Below, piece after piece: positions 8,575 through 17,166 of a stretch of 64,000 nucleotides of DNA. The stretch lies in the NCBI GenBank assembly GCA_020073385.1, contig JAIQFH010000014.1:62001-126000 (forward strand), given 5' to 3'. The position numbers and the translations under genes are program-made. The notes under the pieces are model-generated. The model saw nothing but the letters and a program-made list of their open reading frames with translations, ran no database searches and had not been told where the DNA came from. Every line of letters begins with the position of its first letter. The first letter of the stretch is position 1. The stretch is from Terriglobia bacterium (GTDB lineage: Bacteria; Acidobacteriota; Terriglobia; Terriglobales; Acidobacteriaceae).

Positions 8575-9753
8575 ATGTCTGCGCCGAAGAAAATCGTGAA
8601 TTCCGAAAATCAATCCAACTTCGACCGACTGCACTACCTCGAATCCCGCCAGGACGCACTCCTCCAAACCATCCGCGAATTTGTCGAAATCGAATCTCCC
8701 AGCGATAACAAACCCGCCGCCGATCGTATGGCCGCTTTTCTTGCCGAAAAGTTCGCGCTCATCGGTGGTCGCCCTCAACTGCATCACGCCGAAGATTTCG
8801 GCGACAATCTCCAAATCGATTTCCCCGGAGCCGGCAACACGAAACCCGTGCTCCTCCTTGGCCACTTCGACACGGTCTATCCGTTGGGAACGCTTCCTGC
8901 CATGCCCTGCCGCATCGATAACGGCCAGCTCCGCGGCCCTGGCGTCCTCGACATGAAGGCTGGCATCGCCCTGATGCTCTTCGCCATCGAAGCCTTACAA
9001 GCCTGGAACGGACAACTGCCCCGTCCTGTCACGGTCTTCCTGGTCTCCGACGAAGAAGTCGGCAGCAGTTCATCCCGCAAAATCACCGAGGATCTCGCCC
9101 GCAAATCCGCCGCAGTCCTCGTCCTCGAGCCCGCCGCCGGACTTCGCGGCGCCGTCAAGACCGCCCGCAAAGGAGTCGGCGATTACACTCTGACGGTCAA
9201 AGGTGTCGCCGCCCACGCCGGGCTCGATCCCAGCAAAGGACACAGCGCCATCCTCGAACTCGCCCGCCAGATCGCCGTGATTTCGAAGTGGAATGATCTG
9301 AAGAGCGGAGTCTCGGTCAATCCCGGAGTGATTCGCGGAGGAACGCGCACCAATGTCATCGCCGCCGAGGCCGTCGCCGAGATTGATGTCCGCATTAAGA
9401 GCGCTAAACAGGCGAACGGCCTCGATCGCAAATTTCACGCCTTGAAGCCCTTCGACAAACACTGCAAACTCCACATCGAAGGCGGCATCAACCGCCTGCC
9501 TATGGAACGCAACACCGGGGTGGCGGCGCTCTACAAGAAGGCGCAAGGGATCGCGAAACAAATCGATTGGAAGCTGGAAGAAGCGGCTGTGGGCGGCGGC
9601 TCAGACGGAAACTTCACGGCCGGCATCGGCATCCCTACGCTTGACGGGCTTGGTGCCGTCGGTGAAGGAGCCCACGCAATTCACGAGTATATCGTTATCT
9701 CTGAACTGCCCCGACGCGCACTGTTGCTCGCCGGACTGATCGAGGTCGCTTAA
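8575..9753 (+). CDS. M20 family metallopeptidase (carboxypeptidase G2-like)
   Basis: A 392-residue cytoplasmic-looking di-zinc hydrolase of the M20 family. Metal ligands and catalytic residues are all visible: GHFDTVYPLG (His, Asp), GVLDMKAG (bridging Asp), SDEEVGS (catalytic Glu pair), LEPAAG (Glu) and a C-terminal His in AVGEGAHAIHEY. The dimerisation insert contains VKGVAAHAGLDP with the conserved His. The arrangement is closest to glutamate carboxypeptidase/acetylornithine-deacetylase-like enzymes; the substrate cannot be told. The EthD gene follows after 5 bp, so the two are likely co-transcribed. Confidence 0.9.
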   Translation: MSAPKKIVNSENQSNFDRLHYLESRQDALLQTIREFVEIESPSDNKPAADRMAAFLAEKFALIGGRPQLHHAEDFGDNLQIDFPGAGNTKPVLLLGHFDTVYPLGTLPAMPCRIDNGQLRGPGVLDMKAGIALMLFAIEALQAWNGQLPRPVTVFLVSDEEVGSSSSRKITEDLARKSAAVLVLEPAAGLRGAVKTARKGVGDYTLTVKGVAAHAGLDPSKGHSAILELARQIAVISKWNDLKSGVSVNPGVIRGGTRTNVIAAEAVAEIDVRIKSAKQANGLDRKFHALKPFDKHCKLHIEGGINRLPMERNTGVAALYKKAQGIAKQIDWKLEEAAVGGGSDGNFTAGIGIPTLDGLGAVGEGAHAIHEYIVISELPRRALLLAGLIEVA

Positions 9754-9758
9754 CAGCT

Positions 9759-10082
9759 ATGTTGAAGTTCATGGTGGTTCTCTATCGCCGGCCTGATCTG
9801 ACTCCCGGGCATTTCCGCCAGCATCTGGAACAAATCCACGCGCCCTTGGCCAAGAAACTTCCGGGACTCCGAAGGTACAAGCAGAACCACGTGCTTCCTG
9901 ATCCCAGCCGGCCCCATCCCGAATGGGATGCAATCGTTGAACTCTACTTTGACAGTGGGGATTCGATGGAAGCCGCATGGGCGAGCCCCCAAGGCGCCGC
10001 CTCCGATGCAGATCTGCCGCTCTTCGCCGACATGACTCGCACCACTTGGTCGGTCGTCGAGGAACTCACTCTTCTGCCGTGA
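9759..10082 (+). CDS. EthD domain protein
   Basis: A 107-residue dimeric alpha-beta barrel protein. The EthD pattern is clear: MLKFMVVLYRRPDLTPGHFRQ with the following IHAPLAKKLPGLRRYKQN, and a late WSVVEE strand. EthD proteins were first linked to ether degradation but most have unknown roles. It starts 5 bp after the M20 peptidase gene. Its 3' end overlaps the convergent methyltransferase gene by 17 bp. Confidence 0.82.
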   Translation: MLKFMVVLYRRPDLTPGHFRQHLEQIHAPLAKKLPGLRRYKQNHVLPDPSRPHPEWDAIVELYFDSGDSMEAAWASPQGAASDADLPLFADMTRTTWSVVEELTLLP

Positions 10083-10752
10083 ACACCAGAAAGTAATCCA
10101 TCTTGTCGCCTTTGACGAAGTCATATTTTTCCGTCAATCGGTAGCCCGCCTCTTTCGCCTCGCGAATCACCACGTCACTCCCAATGCCGTGATCCTCACC
10201 GTTGCCATTGCGGTCGATGATCCCGACTTTCGCCCCCGCGCGCAGCGACGCCCGAAGATTTCGCAGCAAGTCCACCGGATTAGCCACTTCGTGATAAGTC
10301 TTCAGCAACAACACGGCATCCACCGAATCCCGCGGCAGCAGCGGATCGTCAGCTTTGCTCAGAATCGTTTTCACATTCTGTATCTTCTCCTTTTCCGCCC
10401 TCTCTGAGATATACCGCACTGCCTCAGGATTAATATCCACCGCGTACACCGCCCCACCTCCACCCACGCGCTTCGCCGCCCGCACCGTAAACCATCCCGA
10501 CCCAGCCCCGATGTCGGCCACGCGTTTCCCTGGACTGATGCTAAGGATGTCCATCACGCGATTGATCTGAAGCCGCTCCTCCCGCCCCGCCGACTCAAAG
10601 ATCGACAGGTCTCCGGTATATGGCTCGCTGGTTTTCCGCTGCTGTTCGGCAGCAGCCGCTTGTTCCAGCCCGCAGAATTCCAGCCCGCAGACACGAGGCG
10701 CCGAACCCGCCAACAAGCAAAGAGCAACCATCAGAGCTCGAATCATTCGCAT
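10066..10752 (-). CDS. class I SAM-dependent methyltransferase with N-terminal signal-like segment
   Basis: A 228-residue protein. From about residue 65 it is a Rossmann methyltransferase: motif I VADIGAGSGWFTVRAA, acidic motif II AVYAVDINPEAV, then ILSKADDPLLP and DAVLLLKTYHEV. The N-terminus is unusual for such an enzyme: MIRALMVALCLLAGSAP looks like a signal peptide, although SAM is cytoplasmic. Within it a 15-nt direct repeat encodes CGLEF/CGLEQ. It could be a membrane-anchored or mis-started protein. The substrate is unknown. Confidence 0.82.
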   Translation of the reverse strand: MRMIRALMVALCLLAGSAPRVCGLEFCGLEQAAAAEQQRKTSEPYTGDLSIFESAGREERLQINRVMDILSISPGKRVADIGAGSGWFTVRAAKRVGGGGAVYAVDINPEAVRYISERAEKEKIQNVKTILSKADDPLLPRDSVDAVLLLKTYHEVANPVDLLRNLRASLRAGAKVGIIDRNGNGEDHGIGSDVVIREAKEAGYRLTEKYDFVKGDKMDYFLVFTAEE

Positions 10753-10835
10753 CGACTCACCTCAAAGACTTTCACTTTGACAATAGACTCTCATTCCCTC
10801 GCCGGGTAAGCGCAGCCCTTTTAGCCCCACTGAAA

Positions 10836-10905
10836 CCTCGTGTTTTCTCTGCGAGCTCTGCGGAATTTCTCCTCGTCCTCTGCGGTTCAAGCTTTTCTGC
10901 ACACG
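10836..10905. repeat. CTCTGCGG-type dispersed repeat
   Basis: A stretch of imperfect repeats of the type CTCTGCGGTTCAAGC. Related copies stand in other spacers at about 7718-7765, 12262-12312, 14464-14516, 19576-19610, 28196-28228 and 46897-46950. It is non-coding; where it falls in an open frame (upstream of the VOC gene) it yields a spurious N-terminal extension. Confidence 0.55.
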
Positions 10906-10924
10906 AACAAGAACATCGCGTGTT

Positions 10925-10953
10925 TTGACTCCGGCAGTTCAGTAGCCTAGAAT
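10925..10953 (+). promoter_or_regulatory. sigma-70 promoter for tatA
   Basis: TTGACT (10925-10930), a 17-bp spacer and TAGAAT (10948-10953), about 63 bp upstream of the tatA ATG. Both hexamers are one or two bases from consensus with ideal spacing. Confidence 0.7.
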
Positions 10954-11016
10954 TTGAATTAGATGCGGCGTCACCGCCGCAGGCCCTCAGAAAGCGCCCC
11001 CGAGGAGGCTGTCACA

Positions 11017-11190
11017 ATGGAAGGAAAAATCGGAATCTGGGAGATCCTTCTCATCGTTGGCATTGCCCTCCTGCTGTTTGGACCCAGCAAGTTCGCCTCA
11101 TTAGGCAAGAGCATCGGCGAAGGACTTCGCAACTTCAAGTCTGCAATGAAAGAAGAACCTGCCAAGAAGGACGAGAGCAACAAGTCGTAG
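11017..11190 (+). CDS. tatA: Sec-independent protein translocase TatA/TatE
   Basis: A 57-residue TatA-type component of the twin-arginine export channel. One N-terminal membrane helix (IWEILLIVGIALLLFGPSK) ends in the conserved FGPSK hinge. It is followed by the amphipathic helix with LGKSIGEGLRNFKSAM and a charged tail, as in all TatA proteins. The start at 11017 is fixed by a Shine-Dalgarno-like GAGGAGG about 10 nt upstream; the open frame back to 10963 is not needed. No tatB or tatC is nearby. Confidence 0.92.
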   Translation: MEGKIGIWEILLIVGIALLLFGPSKFASLGKSIGEGLRNFKSAMKEEPAKKDESNKS

Positions 11191-11215
11191 CCCAAGATTC
11201 ATTTCCTTATTTCAA

Positions 11216-11830
11216 CTACTTCGCGTCCCGCAGCATCCGATACACCAGCGCCACCGGGAGCCCCACCACGTTGCTGTAGTCCCCCTCGATGCGAGGAATC
11301 CATCGTGACGCGATACCCTGAATGGCGTACGCTCCTGCCTTATCCATTGGCTCTCCGGTCGCGATGTAGTCAAGAATCTCCTTCTCCGAAATCTCGCTCA
11401 TCGTCACGAGAGTAATCTCGGACCCGAGATGAAGGTTCTCATTCCAGTTTTCGTCACGAGCGCTTGATGTTCGACTGGGTACTCGGTACTGAGTACTGGG
11501 TACTGGTTTTACCAGGCAGATGCCGGTAATCACTCGATGCCCGCGCCCGGAGAGCATCCGCAACATGCGCGCCGCGTCCTCCGCGTCGACCGGCTTTCCC
11601 AGGATTGTTTCATCTATGACGACAATCGTGTCCGCGCCCAGCACCGCGTCTTGCGGACGGCTTCGCCAAACTGTCAGTGCTTTCTCGCGCGCCAGCCGCT
11701 CTGCGCACTCGCGTGGCCCCTCATCCTTGAGCGGCGTCTCGTCAACATCCGCCGGCTGCACGGCAAACGAAATGCCGGCATTGCGGAGAAGTTCCTGACG
11801 TCGCGGCGAGGCCGAGGCAAGCACAAGCAT
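11216..11830 (-). CDS. maf: Maf-like nucleotide pyrophosphatase
   Basis: A 204-residue Maf/HAM1-fold protein that hydrolyses non-canonical nucleoside triphosphates. The N-terminal [27 protein letters not shown] and the late [19 protein letters not shown] are diagnostic. A segment of about 25 residues near 105-128 ([13 protein letters not shown]...) is not family-like. It is encoded by a tandem GGTACT-type repeat at 11475-11506 and looks like an in-frame repeat insertion in a surface loop. The frame is intact through it. Confidence 0.92.
   Translation of the reverse strand: MLVLASASPRRQELLRNAGISFAVQPADVDETPLKDEGPRECAERLAREKALTVWRSRPQDAVLGADTIVVIDETILGKPVDAEDAARMLRMLSGRGHRVITGICLVKPVPSTQYRVPSRTSSARDENWNENLHLGSEITLVTMSEISEKEILDYIATGEPMDKAGAYAIQGIASRWIPRIEGDYSNVVGLPVALVYRMLRDAK
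11475..11506. repeat. GGTACT repeat inside maf
   Basis: Four near-identical GGTACT/AGTACT units in 32 bp (CTGGGTACTCGGTACTGAG and onward) inside the maf reading frame. It adds residues such as PSTQYRVPS without breaking the frame. Confidence 0.65.
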
Positions 11831-11863
11831 GAGGTTCGATTTTATAGGAAGGCAGCGGCAGCT

Positions 11864-12232
11864 CTATTCTCTGATCAGTTCAATCCGGTTCCCAAACGGA
11901 TCCGCGATGTGACAACGTCGCACGCCGGGAATGCTGGCATCCTCGTCAACCTCAACTCCGCTAGCTTTGAGTCTGTTGACCAGGCCGTCATAGTCAAAGC
12001 ACCGCAGCGCAGGATGCGCCTTTCGCGCCGGACGAAAATCCGCTTCCACTCCAAGATGAATCTGCACCGGTCCGCACCCAAACCAGCATCCCGCTCGTTT
12101 GGCCAACTCCGCGGGCTTAGGAACTTCCCTCATCCCGAGCAGCTTCCCATAAAACGCTCGCGCCCGATCCTCGCTGCCTGGAGGCATAGCAAGCTGCACA
12201 TGATCAATCGCGCTGAAAGGATATGTACTCAC
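11864..12232 (-). CDS. VOC family protein (glyoxalase/bleomycin resistance type)
   Basis: A 122-residue vicinal-oxygen-chelate fold protein from the GTG at 12232: strand IDHVQLAMPPGSEDRARAFYGKLLG, then GVQIHLGVE-like and the C-terminal HIADPFGNRIELI, with the usual ExxR-like end. The function within this broad superfamily (glyoxalase, dioxygenase or resistance protein) cannot be decided. The frame stays open to 12361, but the extra 43 residues come from the dispersed CTCTGCGG-type repeat, so the shorter start is preferred. Confidence 0.8.
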   Translation of the reverse strand: MSTYPFSAIDHVQLAMPPGSEDRARAFYGKLLGMREVPKPAELAKRAGCWFGCGPVQIHLGVEADFRPARKAHPALRCFDYDGLVNRLKASGVEVDEDASIPGVRRCHIADPFGNRIELIRE

Positions 12233-12326
12233 AAAATAGCCCGTGTACTCGCCGTCACTGATTTCCTCCGCGTTCTCGGCGGCCTTTCTCTGCGACCTCC
12301 GCGGTAAAAAGCTTTTCTCACCGCCG

Positions 12327-13769
12327 CTACCGGCTCCCCACCGTCCCCCGCACCGCTTCAATCAGCTTCGCCGAATCGTAACCCACGCCGTCTTTAAACA
12401 CGGTCTCGACATTCTCGATGTCTTGAATCTTCTTCGAAGGATCTCCTTTGATCACGACGATGTCCGCCTGTTTTCCCGCTGCAATCGTCCCGATACGATC
12501 GAGTTCGCCCAGATACTGCGCGCCGTTATAAGTGGCAACATGAATCGCTTCCAGCGGCGTGAATCCCGCCTCCACCAGCAACTCCACTTCGCGCTGATCG
12601 CCAAAACCAGCGATCACGCCGCCCATGCCCGTCGGATCCAGTCCGGCCAGCAGCAGCCCCCCGGCCTTCGCGAACGCATATTCGAATTCCAACTCTTTCT
12701 TGAATGCGGCCGGAAGCGGCGACTCTTCGCTTCCGAAGTTCCTTTTCAAGAACGCAGAATCGCTGTAGCGCAACCGGTTGGACAGCCAAGCATTCGTCGC
12801 ATCCGTTGTCATGGCGTCCGTCACGCGCCTTTGCACAGTCGGTCTTCCCGGAAAACTCCCCATCTCAAAAACTGGCAGCGTAGACGTCACAGCCACATGA
12901 TGCTGCACCAGGTATTGAATCGTGTCGTGCAGCGGCCCGGAATTCACGTCAAGCTTCGCCATTATGACGGGATCCTCAGGCTGGTCCGGACACTCGTCCG
13001 GCTTTTTCCCGAGAAGAAACTCGGTGTCCACAAACAAACCATGTTCCAGATCGTCGATGCCAAGGTCGGCCGCCTCCCGGAAATTGACCGCACACAAATG
13101 GCCCGTTACCTTGGCACCGCGCTTGTGTGCCGTCTCGATCGCCGCCTTCAGCTCCGCGCGCGTAATGAACATGTACGCTTTGAAGTTGTCCACGCCTTCA
13201 TCGAGCCAGTAGTTCACCGTCTTGACCGCATCGTCCGGCCCCGTCAATTGATGCAGTTGGATCGCCCACGATCCTTTGCCCTCGAGATATGGGCCCGTGA
13301 CGTGCATCTTCGGGCCCGGAGTCTGACCGCCATCAATCGACTTCTTCAATTCGATATCGGTGTAAGGCTCGAGCGACCCCGTGGTGCGGATCGTTGTTAC
13401 TCCGCCTGCCAGATAAAGTCGCGGGAAACTGAACGCCATCTCGCCAAACACGCCACGGCCGACCGGATAGAACAAGTGATCGTGCATCCCCACCAGCCCA
13501 GGAATCACCGAATATCCATGCAGATCGATCACCTGCGCATCTTTCGCGACATTCGCCGACGCCGCGTCGCCCACCGACTCAATCTTCCCTTTGCTGATGA
13601 CGACAGTCTGATCCTCCCGCGCCGCCGCTCCAGTCCCGTCAATCACGCGCACGTGCGTGAGCGCGACGAGTGGAGCATCCACCTTGACAAATGCCCGCAC
13701 CTCGGGCGACAAGTTCTGCGCCGCAGCAATCGAGCAGCAACCAAGCAGCACAATGAGAACACTCTGCAT
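12327..13769 (-). CDS. secreted amidohydrolase family protein
   Basis: A 480-residue metal-dependent hydrolase with signal peptide (MQSVLIVLLGCCSIAAAQ). The TIM-barrel motifs are in order: VIDLHGYSVIPGLVGMHDH (metal HxH, about residue 90), KVTGHLCAVN and DDLEHGLF (His ligands), AGLDPTG (metal Asp). The small beta-sandwich domain wraps both ends, with the late IGTIAAGKQADIVVIKGDP typical of imidazolonepropionase-like amidohydrolases. It is probably periplasmic, hydrolysing cyclic amides or dipeptides; the substrate is unknown. VOC follows about 95 bp downstream on the same strand. Confidence 0.88.
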   Translation of the reverse strand: MQSVLIVLLGCCSIAAAQNLSPEVRAFVKVDAPLVALTHVRVIDGTGAAAREDQTVVISKGKIESVGDAASANVAKDAQVIDLHGYSVIPGLVGMHDHLFYPVGRGVFGEMAFSFPRLYLAGGVTTIRTTGSLEPYTDIELKKSIDGGQTPGPKMHVTGPYLEGKGSWAIQLHQLTGPDDAVKTVNYWLDEGVDNFKAYMFITRAELKAAIETAHKRGAKVTGHLCAVNFREAADLGIDDLEHGLFVDTEFLLGKKPDECPDQPEDPVIMAKLDVNSGPLHDTIQYLVQHHVAVTSTLPVFEMGSFPGRPTVQRRVTDAMTTDATNAWLSNRLRYSDSAFLKRNFGSEESPLPAAFKKELEFEYAFAKAGGLLLAGLDPTGMGGVIAGFGDQREVELLVEAGFTPLEAIHVATYNGAQYLGELDRIGTIAAGKQADIVVIKGDPSKKIQDIENVETVFKDGVGYDSAKLIEAVRGTVGSR

Positions 13770-13850
13770 GCCTCCTCCTTAATCGTTTCCAAGACCTGAT
13801 GGTTTCGCCGTCGGAAGAATCTAGGTGTCTTCTCCGTCGTCAGCATCTCC

Positions 13851-13915
13851 GTGGAAGAGCGGCCCTTTCAGGGCCGCGTTAGTCGCTCAAAGCACTCCGG
13901 GCTTTAGCCCCTGGG
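13851..13915. repeat. family B palindromic repeat
   Basis: GTGGAAGAGCGGCC, hairpin GGCCCTTTCAGGGCC, about 25 bp of unrelated sequence, then GGGCTTTAGCCCC. It sits about 33 bp beyond the stop of the ICMT-like gene. Confidence 0.7.
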
Positions 13916-13947
13916 TTGCGCTGTGGAATCGAAGTTAATGGGTCACT

Positions 13948-14364
13948 TCAGAACCACGTTCCTGCTCGATACTTCCTGTACTCCTCCCCAAACGCCGCCT
14001 CCAGCACCGCCGACTCTTTCCCGGTTCGCCAGATCTGCAACGGAATTACCAGCAGGAATATCAGCAGCCACACCGGCTTTCCGAATACAAGAATCCCGCC
14101 TGCCATCACCATCGATCCGAACACATAAATCGGATTGCGAATCTTCGAATACAGCCCGCGCGTCACCAACTGCCTTGCCTCAGCTTTCACCGCAAACGAC
14201 GCACCCAACTGGAAGCGGGCCACTGTCCACAGAATGAATCCCGCGATCATCAGCGACAGCCCCGTAATCGGCAGAGCAGTCCATGTCACTGGAGGATGCT
14301 GCCACAGCAAGGCCCCAATCGCTCCACCCACAATGAGAGTGAGCAGAATGTGTTTTCCGACCAT
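13948..14364 (-). CDS. isoprenylcysteine carboxylmethyltransferase-like membrane protein
   Basis: A 138-residue integral membrane protein of the ICMT/PEMT family, with four membrane helices. The SAM-binding signature is visible toward the C-terminus: GLYSKIRNPIYVFGS, then the last helix and RTGKESAVLEAAFGEEYRKY with the conserved Glu and Tyr. In bacteria these methylate lipids or small molecules; the substrate is unknown. It is convergent to nothing and divergent from lepA. Complete length for the family. Confidence 0.85.
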   Translation of the reverse strand: MVGKHILLTLIVGGAIGALLWQHPPVTWTALPITGLSLMIAGFILWTVARFQLGASFAVKAEARQLVTRGLYSKIRNPIYVFGSMVMAGGILVFGKPVWLLIFLLVIPLQIWRTGKESAVLEAAFGEEYRKYRAGTWF

Positions 14365-14582
14365 GATCTCGACTCAGGCACACGAGGGTAAATCAGGCAG
14401 CGCACACATCGCAAGACGGGCAGGAAGGAATTGTCTTATGAAGGTGATGTTGTCATCAAACTAGGCTCTCTCCGCGATCTCGGAGCCTTTCTCTACGATC
14501 TCCGCGGTAAGAAAGCAACGGATCGCCGGGACAGAAATCTGAAAGCTGCGCACCTGCTAAAATCAATATTTACCGCGCTCTC

Positions 14583-16391
14583 ATGGATTCCCAGCACATC
14601 CGCAATTTCGCGATCATCGCGCACATCGACCACGGCAAGTCCACGCTGGCCGACCGCCTGCTGGAACTGACCGGATCCCTCACCGCGCGCGAGATGCAGG
14701 CCCAGGTCCTCGACTCCATGGACCTCGAACGGGAGCGCGGCATCACCATCAAGGCCCACGCCGTCCGCATGGTGTACACCGCGCAAGACGGCCAGACTTA
14801 CCAGCTCAACCTGATCGACACGCCCGGCCACGTGGATTTTTCCTACGAGGTTTCCCGCTCGCTGGCATCCTGCGAAGGCGCCCTTCTTGTCGTCGACGCC
14901 TCACAAGGCGTCGAAGCGCAAACGCTCGCGAATTCCTATCTCGCCATCAATCACGGTCTCGAGATCATCCCCGTGATCAACAAGATCGATCTGCAGAGCG
15001 CCGACATCCCGCGCACCAAAGAGATGATCGAGAGCGCCGTCGGCCTCGACGCGACCGACGCGGTCCTCATCAGCGCCAAAACCGGCCAGGGCGTTCCCGA
15101 CGTGCTGGAAGCGATTGTGAAGCGTGTTCCTCCGCCGAAGGGAAATCCCGACAACCAGCTCCAGGCGCTCGTTTTCGATTCCTGGTTCGATCCGTATCGG
15201 GGCGTGATCGTGCTGGCTCGCGTTTTTCAAGGCACGCTTCGCAAGGGACAGAGGATCCGTCTCATGTGGAACGGAACCACCTTCGACGCGGAAACTCTCG
15301 GCGTGCTCACGCCCAAGCCGGTGGAGATTGATCTACTGCAGGCAGGCGAAGTCGGATTCATCATCGCCAACATCAAGAACGTTGCCGACACAAAAATCGG
15401 CGATACCATCACTGATGACACCAACCCGGCCATCGAGCCCCTGCCCGGCTTCGAAGAAATCAAGCCCATGGTCTTCGCCGGGCTCTACACCGTCGACGCC
15501 CACGAGCACACGCAATTGCGCGAAGCCCTCGAAAAGCTGCGCCTGAACGATTCGTCCTTCTTCTTCGAGCCTGAAAGTTCCGTTGCTCTCGGTTTCGGCT
15601 TCCGTTGCGGCTTCCTCGGCCTGCTCCACATGGAAATCATCCAGGAGCGCCTCGAGCGCGAGTTCAATCTTGACCTGATCACCACGGCTCCCGGCGTGCG
15701 CTACAAGATCACCAAGACCGATGGCACCGTTGTTGAAATCGACAATCCTTCGCGCTGGCTCAATCCCGCGGAAATCGCCAAGGTAGAAGAGCCCGTAATC
15801 CTCGCCACGATTCTGACGGGAGAAGAATACGTCGGCGGAATCCTTGCCCTTGTGGAAGAGAAGCGCGGCAAGCAGAAAACATTCGAGTACGTGGCCTCAA
15901 CCCGCGTCATGTTGCACTATGAGTTGCCGCTGAACGAGATCGTCCTCGATTTCTACGACCGTCTCAAATCCGTCTCCCGCGGATACGCGTCGCTCGACTA
16001 CCACCTCGCGGGCTATTGGGAATCGCCCATGGTGAAGCTCGACATCCTGGTTGCCGGAGATTCCGTCGACGCGCTCTCGATCATCGTGCACCGCGACTTC
16101 GCCTACGAGCGCGGCAAAGCGCTCGTCTCGAAAATGCGGGAGCTGATCCCTCGCCAGATGTTCGAGGTCCCGATTCAAGCTTCCATCGGCGCCAAGATCA
16201 TCGCGCGCGAGACCGTCCATGCCATCCGCAAGAACGTCCTTGCCAAGTGTTACGGCGGCGACATCACCCGCAAGCGCAAACTGCTCGAAAAGCAAAAAGA
16301 AGGCAAGAAGCGCATGAAGCGCATCGGCCGCGTCGACATCCCCCAGGAAGCATTCCTCGCCGTCTTGAAAGTAGGAGAAAGCAGCAACTAA
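14583..16391 (+). CDS. lepA: elongation factor 4 (LepA)
   Basis: A 602-residue translational GTPase acting on stalled ribosomes and in ribosome biogenesis. All G motifs are intact: [14 protein letters not shown] (P-loop), [12 protein letters not shown] (G3), NKIDL (G4). Domain II follows at about 190-280, and the LepA-specific C-terminal domain has [34 protein letters not shown]. Length is standard. It is preceded by a CTCTGCGG-type repeat (14464-14516) and followed by repeat-filled sequence. Confidence 0.97.
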   Translation: MDSQHIRNFAIIAHIDHGKSTLADRLLELTGSLTAREMQAQVLDSMDLERERGITIKAHAVRMVYTAQDGQTYQLNLIDTPGHVDFSYEVSRSLASCEGALLVVDASQGVEAQTLANSYLAINHGLEIIPVINKIDLQSADIPRTKEMIESAVGLDATDAVLISAKTGQGVPDVLEAIVKRVPPPKGNPDNQLQALVFDSWFDPYRGVIVLARVFQGTLRKGQRIRLMWNGTTFDAETLGVLTPKPVEIDLLQAGEVGFIIANIKNVADTKIGDTITDDTNPAIEPLPGFEEIKPMVFAGLYTVDAHEHTQLREALEKLRLNDSSFFFEPESSVALGFGFRCGFLGLLHMEIIQERLEREFNLDLITTAPGVRYKITKTDGTVVEIDNPSRWLNPAEIAKVEEPVILATILTGEEYVGGILALVEEKRGKQKTFEYVASTRVMLHYELPLNEIVLDFYDRLKSVSRGYASLDYHLAGYWESPMVKLDILVAGDSVDALSIIVHRDFAYERGKALVSKMRELIPRQMFEVPIQASIGAKIIARETVHAIRKNVLAKCYGGDITRKRKLLEKQKEGKKRMKRIGRVDIPQEAFLAVLKVGESSN

Positions 16392-16445
16392 TCAACCCCG
16401 TGTCGAGACCGCCTTTAGGTTTTATGTGGGGCAAGGCTTTAGGTT

Positions 16446-16498
16446 TTATGTGGGGACAGCCGCCGTCGGCTGTCCGGCGAGCGCAGCTCGCCACTCCG
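16446..16498 (+). repeat. family A palindromic repeat (copy 1)
   Basis: ATGTGGGGACAGCCG, then CGGCTGTCC closing the hairpin, then GGCGAGCGCAGCTCGCC. It lies 55 bp after the lepA stop, in lepA sense orientation. Confidence 0.75.
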
Positions 16499-16518
16499 GC
16501 GGTGGCGCTGGCGTTCCC

Positions 16519-16583
16519 GTGGAAGAGCAGCCCTTCAGGGTCGCGTTGAGTATCACAAAAAAGATTGGGCCTTAGCCCCTGCG
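16519..16583. repeat. family B palindromic repeat
   Basis: GTGGAAGAGCAGCCCTTCAG ... GGGCCTTAGCCCC, same layout as 1528-1592 and 13851-13915, with decayed first arm. Confidence 0.6.
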
Positions 16584-17166
16584 TGAGAACTACGATTGAA
16601 CGAGAGCGGTGGAGCGAGTCCCACCAAAACTCCAGCCGCGTATCGACGCGATATGAAAGCTCGGCACGGAAGTGCCGGGTGAAGTGGAACAAATGCGCGA
16701 GTCCCGCAGGGACGACGTCATCCAGCCACTCAGCAGAGATATCCCGGGCTAAGGGAGGTGTATGAAGCGCATCCTGGATTGGAAAAGCCAATCATCTGAA
16801 TCGGGGTTTTCGCTTGGAAGCCGAGTCCAGCGTCCCCTCGAACAGGCTCATTTCGGCTGCAAAACGAAGGTGCCAGAACTCCAAAATGTGCAAATCTCAA
16901 AACCGGAACGATTCGCACCTCGCCCGACGCCGGTTCATGTTAATGCTGGATGAATTGCATAACTGGTTACTATTCAGATACTTAAAGGGTAACTTCCGAA
17001 TATCCGGGAACCGACCGATCGGTTTTTACAGAAAGCTATTCTGAGTGCGGTATTCACTTCCACAAGCTTTTCCACAGGATGCAGCAACTTCAAAACACAT
17101 ATGCAAACTTAAGTCACTACAGTACTTATTCCTCGCGCCTACAGGAAACACTGTAAGCCGAGAGGT

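Larger units (their letters stand above)
16392..17166. other. gene-free spacer between lepA and dnaB
   Basis: Seven hundred and seventy-five bases with no convincing ORF. It holds two direct copies of CTTTAGGTTTTATGTGGGG (16412-16430, 16437-16455), the second running into a family A hairpin. A family B copy follows (16519-16583), then a third type with hairpins GGCAC-GGAA-GTGCC and GTCCC-GCA-GGGAC (about 16655-16715). The last 250 bp (16920-17166) are less repetitive and AT-richer; nothing was recognised there. Confidence 0.6.

Noticed and set aside
12243-13799. 518-residue open frame on the plus strand
   Set aside because: Antisense to the amidohydrolase gene; Arg/His-rich translation typical of the complement of GC-rich coding DNA, with no family-like motif.
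17070-17090. TTTTCCACAG as a DnaA box, hence an origin near dnaB
   Set aside because: A single imperfect box with no cluster, no AT-rich unwinding element and no dnaA or dnaN nearby.
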